NCBI GenBank assembly: GCA_035480415.1
Contig: DATIHT010000070.1
Coordinates: 1-11,478 of the forward strand
From: DATIHT01 sp035480415
GTDB lineage: Bacteria; Patescibacteriota; Microgenomatia; Curtissbacterales; GWA2-41-24
DNA length: 11,478 nt
Direction of reading: 5' to 3'
Each line of letters begins with the position of its first letter. Position 1 is the stretch's first letter. A program made the position numbers and the translations under genes. Shown here one piece after another: positions 11,160-11,478 of the stretch. The notes below the pieces were generated by a model, which did no database searches, was not told where the DNA came from, and saw only the letters and a program-made list of their open reading frames with translations.

Positions 11160-11170
11160 TTTCGCATACA

Positions 11171-11452
11171 ATGAAACTAGTGGACCAACAAAAGGAAATT
11201 GGGACAACCACCCAACAGCAAGACGGCAAAACCGTCGAAAAACATTACATAGAAGTTAACCCTTCCAAGTGGAGTAAATTTGTAACAGGCCTCTTAAGTG
11301 GGTTCGGTTACGGCATAGGGCTTACCCTAGGAACAGCAGTTTTCCTTTTAATAATTGGCGTAATTATCTCTAAAGTTAACTTTGTTCCAATTTTTGGCAA
11401 CTTTTTATCAGACGTTATAAAATCCGCACAAGGAAGCCTTCTTTCAAAATGA
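11171..11452 (+). CDS. DUF5665-like small membrane protein
   Basis: The protein has 93 residues from ATG 11171; the frame is open to a TTG at 11144, but that lies before the -10 box. Residues 1-35 are polar and likely cytoplasmic. KFVTGLLSGFGYGIGLTLGT and the following VFLLIIGVII form a Gly-rich hydrophobic region (about 36-67) that would span the membrane once or as a hairpin. PIFGNFLSDVIKSAQ closes the protein. The pattern (FLxGLxxGxGxxxGxTL ... VPxxGxFLxxxI) matches what I recall of DUF5665 family proteins, which have no known function. The stop overlaps the ATG of the next gene (ATGA), so they are probably an operon. Confidence 0.7.
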   Translation: MKLVDQQKEIGTTTQQQDGKTVEKHYIEVNPSKWSKFVTGLLSGFGYGIGLTLGTAVFLLIIGVIISKVNFVPIFGNFLSDVIKSAQGSLLSK

Positions 11453-11478
11453 GCAAAAGCTCAGAAGATCAACAACAT
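11449..11478 (+). CDS. Start of a further gene, cut by the window edge
   Basis: ATG 11449 overlaps the stop of the preceding gene in an ATGA junction, and the frame stays open for the remaining ten codons (MSKSSEDQQH). The 4-bp overlap is the main support. Nothing can be said about its product. Confidence 0.5.
   Translation, partial: MSKSSEDQQH

Noticed and set aside
1..11478. UGA recoded as glycine, as in some CPR groups
   Set aside because: TGA ends gatD inside its terminator, the secreted protein gene at an ATGA overlap, and the PurD-like gene just before the next promoter; no gene contains in-frame TGA.

Overview
The window looks like a piece of a low-GC genome from the Candidate Phyla Radiation (Patescibacteria), most likely Microgenomates-like; the lineage is an inference. 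The reasons are small genes of unknown family packed around single tRNAs, almost no Shine-Dalgarno sites, tRNAs without a designed-in 3' CCA, a MurT/GatD pair, tiny GIY-YIG genes beside tRNAs, and short GC-rich palindromes and low-complexity repeats scattered between and inside genes. TGA ends several genes (for example gatD), so this is not a lineage that recodes UGA.

Layout. 1-625: the end of a cupin gene, a decayed GIY-YIG endonuclease gene overlapping its stop codon, then tRNA-Phe(GAA), a terminator, and a ~100-bp segment ending in a second copy of the tRNA 3' end. 626-1906: three orphan proteins, two of them membrane proteins. 1965-4726: a cell-wall block with a membrane-anchored glucosaminidase/lysozyme-like protein, then murT and gatD, which overlap and are expected to amidate the glutamate of lipid II. 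4740-5200: a nested tRNA-Leu locus with a promoter, the 5' half of a tRNA-Leu(UAA) split by a 20-bp palindrome, an intact GIY-YIG gene starting at the broken anticodon loop, an intact tRNA-Leu(UAG), and a detached tRNA 3' end. 5244-7116: a secreted helical protein overlapping a single-pass membrane protein (ATGA), then a cytoplasmic coiled-coil protein. 7123-9741: a GNAT acetyltransferase divergent from a PurD-like ATP-grasp protein, followed by a SET-domain methyltransferase with a complete zinc-binding post-SET motif. 9799-11478: a 402-residue acidic orphan, tRNA-Val(GAC), a DUF5665-like membrane protein, and the first codons of a gene that runs off the edge.

Two themes deserve attention. 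First, both GIY-YIG copies (one dead, one intact) abut a tRNA gene, and both tRNA loci carry partial tRNA duplications or breaks, which suggests a small tRNA-targeting GIY-YIG element. Second, most genes have a recognisable -10 box 6-12 nt before the ATG, so leaderless transcription seems to be the rule here. The clearest exception is gatD, which sits inside an operon and has a perfect Shine-Dalgarno site.
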